Assembly: GCF_000430645.1 (NCBI RefSeq)
Contig: NZ_KE387185.1
Coordinates: 1,275,780 to 1,339,779 of the forward strand
Length of the DNA: 64,000 nt
From: Aquimarina latercula DSM 2041
GTDB lineage: Bacteria; Bacteroidota; Bacteroidia; Flavobacteriales; Flavobacteriaceae
Direction of reading: 5' to 3'
Part shown: piece after piece, positions 61,370 through 64,000 of the stretch
How the letters are laid out: each line of letters starts with the position of its first letter
Position numbering within the stretch: the first letter of the stretch is position 1
The notes under the pieces: model-generated
Databases searched by the model: none
What the model saw: only the letters and a program-made list of their open reading frames with translations
Told to the model about the DNA's origin: nothing
Position numbers and translations under genes: made by a program

Positions 61370-62329
61370 ATGGCTATTATCAAAAATAATGAAACAGCGG
61401 AAATAGTATGTTTAAATACACAACATACTTTTGGGAGAAACCAAAACACTGCTCATACATATATTCCTGAAAAAGATATTTCTCAATCGCACGCATTAAT
61501 ATCTTGGCGAGGTAGTAATTGGTATATACAAGATCATAGTAGAAATGGTACTATAGTAAATGGGGAGTATATAAATAATACAGCTATAAAACTAGCACAA
61601 GGCTTTAAGATTCAATTTGGTGAAAATACTTCAACCTTATGGGTAATAGTAAACCTCGATCCTCCATCTAGTTATCTCAAATCGTTAAAAAATAAAAATA
61701 AAATAATAGAACTTACTACAGGTCATGCATTTCCTAATGAAGAAGAACCTGAAGTTCTTATTTATCCAGAAGATGCAGCATGGAAATTAGAGAAAAATGG
61801 AGTGATTGACAATTTGGTTCAAAACAGAATTTATGTATTTGATAATGAGGAATATGTTTTTGTAGAAAATCAAGTATTAGAGGATACTATGGATAATGGA
61901 CATATAGTTAATAATGCTTATTTCCAGTTTGTTCTCAGTTCGGATGAGGAGCATATCCGTATTAAGATAATTACGCAAAACTTAGAATTAGATTTAGGAG
62001 AAAGAGTTCATAATTATATACTTCTGGCACTTGCCCGTAAAAGATTAATGGATGTAGAAAATGGATATGTTTTTGGAGATCAAGGCTGGATGGCAATTGA
62101 TGATTTATTAAACGATATGAGCAAAGAATTTGGTAAAGAGTTAGATGCGTATTACTTGAATTTAAAGATTTATCGAATCAGAAAATTATTGTTGGAAACA
62201 AAACCGTATGGATATCTTTTTGCTAATAGTGTTGAAAGGCGATATGGTGAAATTCGGTTTGCTCACAGATTTTTTCAAATTTTAAAAGAAGAACGATGCA
62301 TTGGCGAAGTGCTCGCAATAGCTAATTAA
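61370..62329 (+). CDS. FHA-domain protein with C-terminal winged-helix-like region
   Basis: A 319-residue protein. Residues ~15-95 are an FHA phosphothreonine-binding domain: FGRNQ (Arg23), ISQSH (Ser40-His41), SRNGTIVNG (Asn59, Asn64). The middle (about 110-200) is an uncharacterised beta-rich stretch. The C-terminal ~110 residues (LGERVHNYILLALARKRL; NLKIYRIRKLLLETKPYGYL) resemble a winged helix. It is 40 bp upstream of a Ser/Thr kinase gene, its likely phosphorylation partner. Confidence 0.8.
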   Translation: MAIIKNNETAEIVCLNTQHTFGRNQNTAHTYIPEKDISQSHALISWRGSNWYIQDHSRNGTIVNGEYINNTAIKLAQGFKIQFGENTSTLWVIVNLDPPSSYLKSLKNKNKIIELTTGHAFPNEEEPEVLIYPEDAAWKLEKNGVIDNLVQNRIYVFDNEEYVFVENQVLEDTMDNGHIVNNAYFQFVLSSDEEHIRIKIITQNLELDLGERVHNYILLALARKRLMDVENGYVFGDQGWMAIDDLLNDMSKEFGKELDAYYLNLKIYRIRKLLLETKPYGYLFANSVERRYGEIRFAHRFFQILKEERCIGEVLAIAN

Positions 62330-62369
62330 AACTAAAGATTTATACATAAAACAACTATAAAACCTAATC

Positions 62370-64000
62370 ATGGAAAACCCCTCGACTAAAAATGCCCCAA
62401 ATGTCGATATTCATTTAGAAAATTATACAATACTCGAAAAGATTGGAGAAGGAGGATATGGTATTGTGTACAAAGCGATCCAAGTAAGTACGGGTCAATC
62501 AGTAGCAATCAAAATACTTAAGTTTAAAGAAGTACTAGATCAGAAATCTATAAAACAACAGACAGCACGCTTTGATAGAGAAACTAAATTATGTGCGGAA
62601 ATTAATCACCCTAATATTGTTAAGCTTTTAGATAAAGGATATACTAACAATCAAGAACCTTTTGCTGTTTTTGAGTATATTTCTGGACAGACATTAAAGG
62701 ACTTAATTACACTTCATAACGGAATTTCTGCAGAAGAAACAGGGTTTCTAATGGGACAAGTTCTAGACGCTTTAGTGTCAGCACATGCTAAAGGGATTAT
62801 TCATCGGGATCTTAAACCTCATAATATCATGGTGACCAAAACAGGAACTAGGTCACATATAAAGATATTAGATTTTGGAATTGGAATTTTTACTCACGAT
62901 TTTAGGACCAGTGATTATAAAGATATCACACTTACTCATGAAGTCATTGGAACTCCTGCGTATAGTGCTCCAGAACAATTAAGGGGAGATCCTCCTACAG
63001 TAAAATCAGATTTGTATGCTTGGGGACTTATTGTATTAGAATGTTTAATAGGGCAACCTGCAATTCAGGGTTCAAGCGTTGCAGAGGTTTTTCAGAAGCA
63101 ACTAAATCCATCGGATGTGCCTTTACCTCCTTCTATTTTTGGTCATTCTTTAGGGAAAGTATTAAGTCGTGTTTTAGACAAAAATCATAATAGAAGAATT
63201 GCTACTGCAGAATTGGTTTATGAAGAATTTTCTAAAATTAATTTTAATACCATAGTTGGAGATATACAACCGCAGAATGAGCTATTACTAAAGTCTGAAG
63301 ATGCTACAGAAGTCAATCAATTAGTTTGGCGCAGTGCTCATAGTGAGAAAAGACAAATTACAGTGCTTTGTGCAAAGCTAATTTTATCCGTATCGGACCA
63401 TGCTGTTATGGAAATGGAAACCTTAGAAACCATCCAAAAAGATCAGTTGTATTTATGTAAAGAAGTTGGTGTTCGTTTTGGGGCTCATATCTCAGGAATT
63501 ATTGCGGATACAATCGTAATGTGTTTTGGATATCCTCAAGGTAGTGATAATGATGCGCGTAGAGCGGGTAGAACTGCGTTAGAACTTATAGGACAATTAC
63601 AAAAGAGAAATACGTTACTTTTTGCAAAACATGGTGTAGGATTAGATATTAGAATTGCAATGAATTCGGGGACAGTACTTATAAAACATAATACTGCTCC
63701 AGAAGGTTTGGTAACAAATACGGCTTTTAATTTGTTATATTCTGCTCCCTCAGGACAGATTTTAGCGACAGAAACTACTCGAAAATTATTAGATGCGCAT
63801 TTAGAATTTGAAGAGTTTACAATGCCAGATTTTTCAGGTTTTATAAATACTACAAATGTATATTTACTTACAGGAGAACGTCAGACAGAAGCACTTTCTA
63901 ATTTAAGTCCACGTAGTGCTGATCAAAAAATGATTGGTCGTGAAAAAGAACAAAGTAAGATTTTTGAGACTTGGGAGTCCATTGATGCTAAAAACGGAAA
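62370..64000 (+). CDS. Ser/Thr protein kinase fused to a cyclase-like and ATPase domain (3' truncated)
   Basis: The ORF is open to the window end; 543 residues are visible. The kinase at about 18-290 is intact: P-loop GEGGYG, Lys48, HRDLKPHN (145-152), DFG (168-170) and GTPAYSAPEQ. Residues ~328-500 match class III nucleotide cyclase in outline, but the first metal-binding Asp position reads AKLIL (TVLCAKLIL), so catalysis is doubtful. MIGREKEQ at 521-528 begins what looks like an AAA/STAND ATPase. The layout resembles kinase/cyclase fusions. It is paired with the FHA gene. Confidence 0.85.
   Translation, partial: MENPSTKNAPNVDIHLENYTILEKIGEGGYGIVYKAIQVSTGQSVAIKILKFKEVLDQKSIKQQTARFDRETKLCAEINHPNIVKLLDKGYTNNQEPFAVFEYISGQTLKDLITLHNGISAEETGFLMGQVLDALVSAHAKGIIHRDLKPHNIMVTKTGTRSHIKILDFGIGIFTHDFRTSDYKDITLTHEVIGTPAYSAPEQLRGDPPTVKSDLYAWGLIVLECLIGQPAIQGSSVAEVFQKQLNPSDVPLPPSIFGHSLGKVLSRVLDKNHNRRIATAELVYEEFSKINFNTIVGDIQPQNELLLKSEDATEVNQLVWRSAHSEKRQITVLCAKLILSVSDHAVMEMETLETIQKDQLYLCKEVGVRFGAHISGIIADTIVMCFGYPQGSDNDARRAGRTALELIGQLQKRNTLLFAKHGVGLDIRIAMNSGTVLIKHNTAPEGLVTNTAFNLLYSAPSGQILATETTRKLLDAHLEFEEFTMPDFSGFINTTNVYLLTGERQTEALSNLSPRSADQKMIGREKEQSKIFETWESIDAKNG

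Overview
The window is AT-rich DNA from a member of the Bacteroidota, almost certainly a marine Flavobacteriaceae (Aquimarina/Tenacibaculum-like; the genus is a guess). The grounds are protein families typical of the group (DUF4249, DUF4374, STN-type TonB receptors with FecR/ECF sigma, IucA/IucC synthetases with an N-terminal acyltransferase), TAnnTTTG promoter boxes, weak Shine-Dalgarno use and flavobacterial intergenic repeats. No tRNA, rRNA, CRISPR array, transposase or integrase was seen.

Layout. 1-4.35 kb: end of a sugar-acid catabolism operon (enolase-superfamily dehydratase, aldose 1-epimerase, RhaT-like permease, SSS symporter). 4.96-25.5 kb: a complete one-strand extracellular contractile injection system (eCIS), in order cap (DUF4255), unknown protein, single sheath, three tube proteins, a 54-aa DUF5908 protein, LysM hub, VgrG-like spike, gp25, spike tip, gp6-like baseplate, two paralogous collar-type fibres, gp7-like baseplate, tape measure and AAA+ ATPase. 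25.8-28.6 kb: its probable cargo, a 925-aa DUF4157 protein with a C-terminal ADP-ribosyltransferase-like domain, flanked on both sides by repeat-rich non-coding DNA. 29.9-35.4 kb: assorted genes (membrane protein, BluB-like flavoprotein, membrane-anchored AraC regulator, barrel protein, S41 lipoprotein peptidase). 35.6-41.8 kb, minus strand: ECF sigma, FecR, TonB receptor, DUF4249 lipoprotein and an alpha/beta-hydrolase lipoprotein, a cell-surface signalling and uptake unit. 42.1-52.2 kb: a hydroxamate siderophore operon (PLP decarboxylase, N-hydroxylase, MFS exporter, two acyltransferase-NIS synthetase fusions, membrane acyltransferase). 52.2-58.4 kb: its AraC regulator, siderophore TonB receptor, DUF4374 lipoprotein and PepSY membrane reductase. 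58.5-60.3 kb: isocitrate lyase with a small upstream ORF. 61.4-64 kb: an FHA/winged-helix protein and a Ser/Thr kinase with a degenerate cyclase domain that runs off the end.

How they work together. The eCIS genes encode a phage-tail-like particle that is assembled in the cytoplasm and released to deliver the DUF4157 protein into target cells. The siderophore genes make, export, re-import and probably reduce a bisucaberin/desferrioxamine-type siderophore. Two near-identical 27-bp boxes, each with (A/G)CGTC half-sites exactly 21 bp apart, precede the biosynthesis operon and the receptor gene. They are the best candidates for binding sites of the AraC regulator, and one copy covers the regulator's own first codons.

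Most noteworthy: the eCIS with its repeat-bounded effector slot and unusual effector; the duplicated fibre genes; the shared 21-bp-phased operator; the tandem fused NIS synthetases with a membrane acyltransferase; and the FHA/kinase/pseudo-cyclase module.
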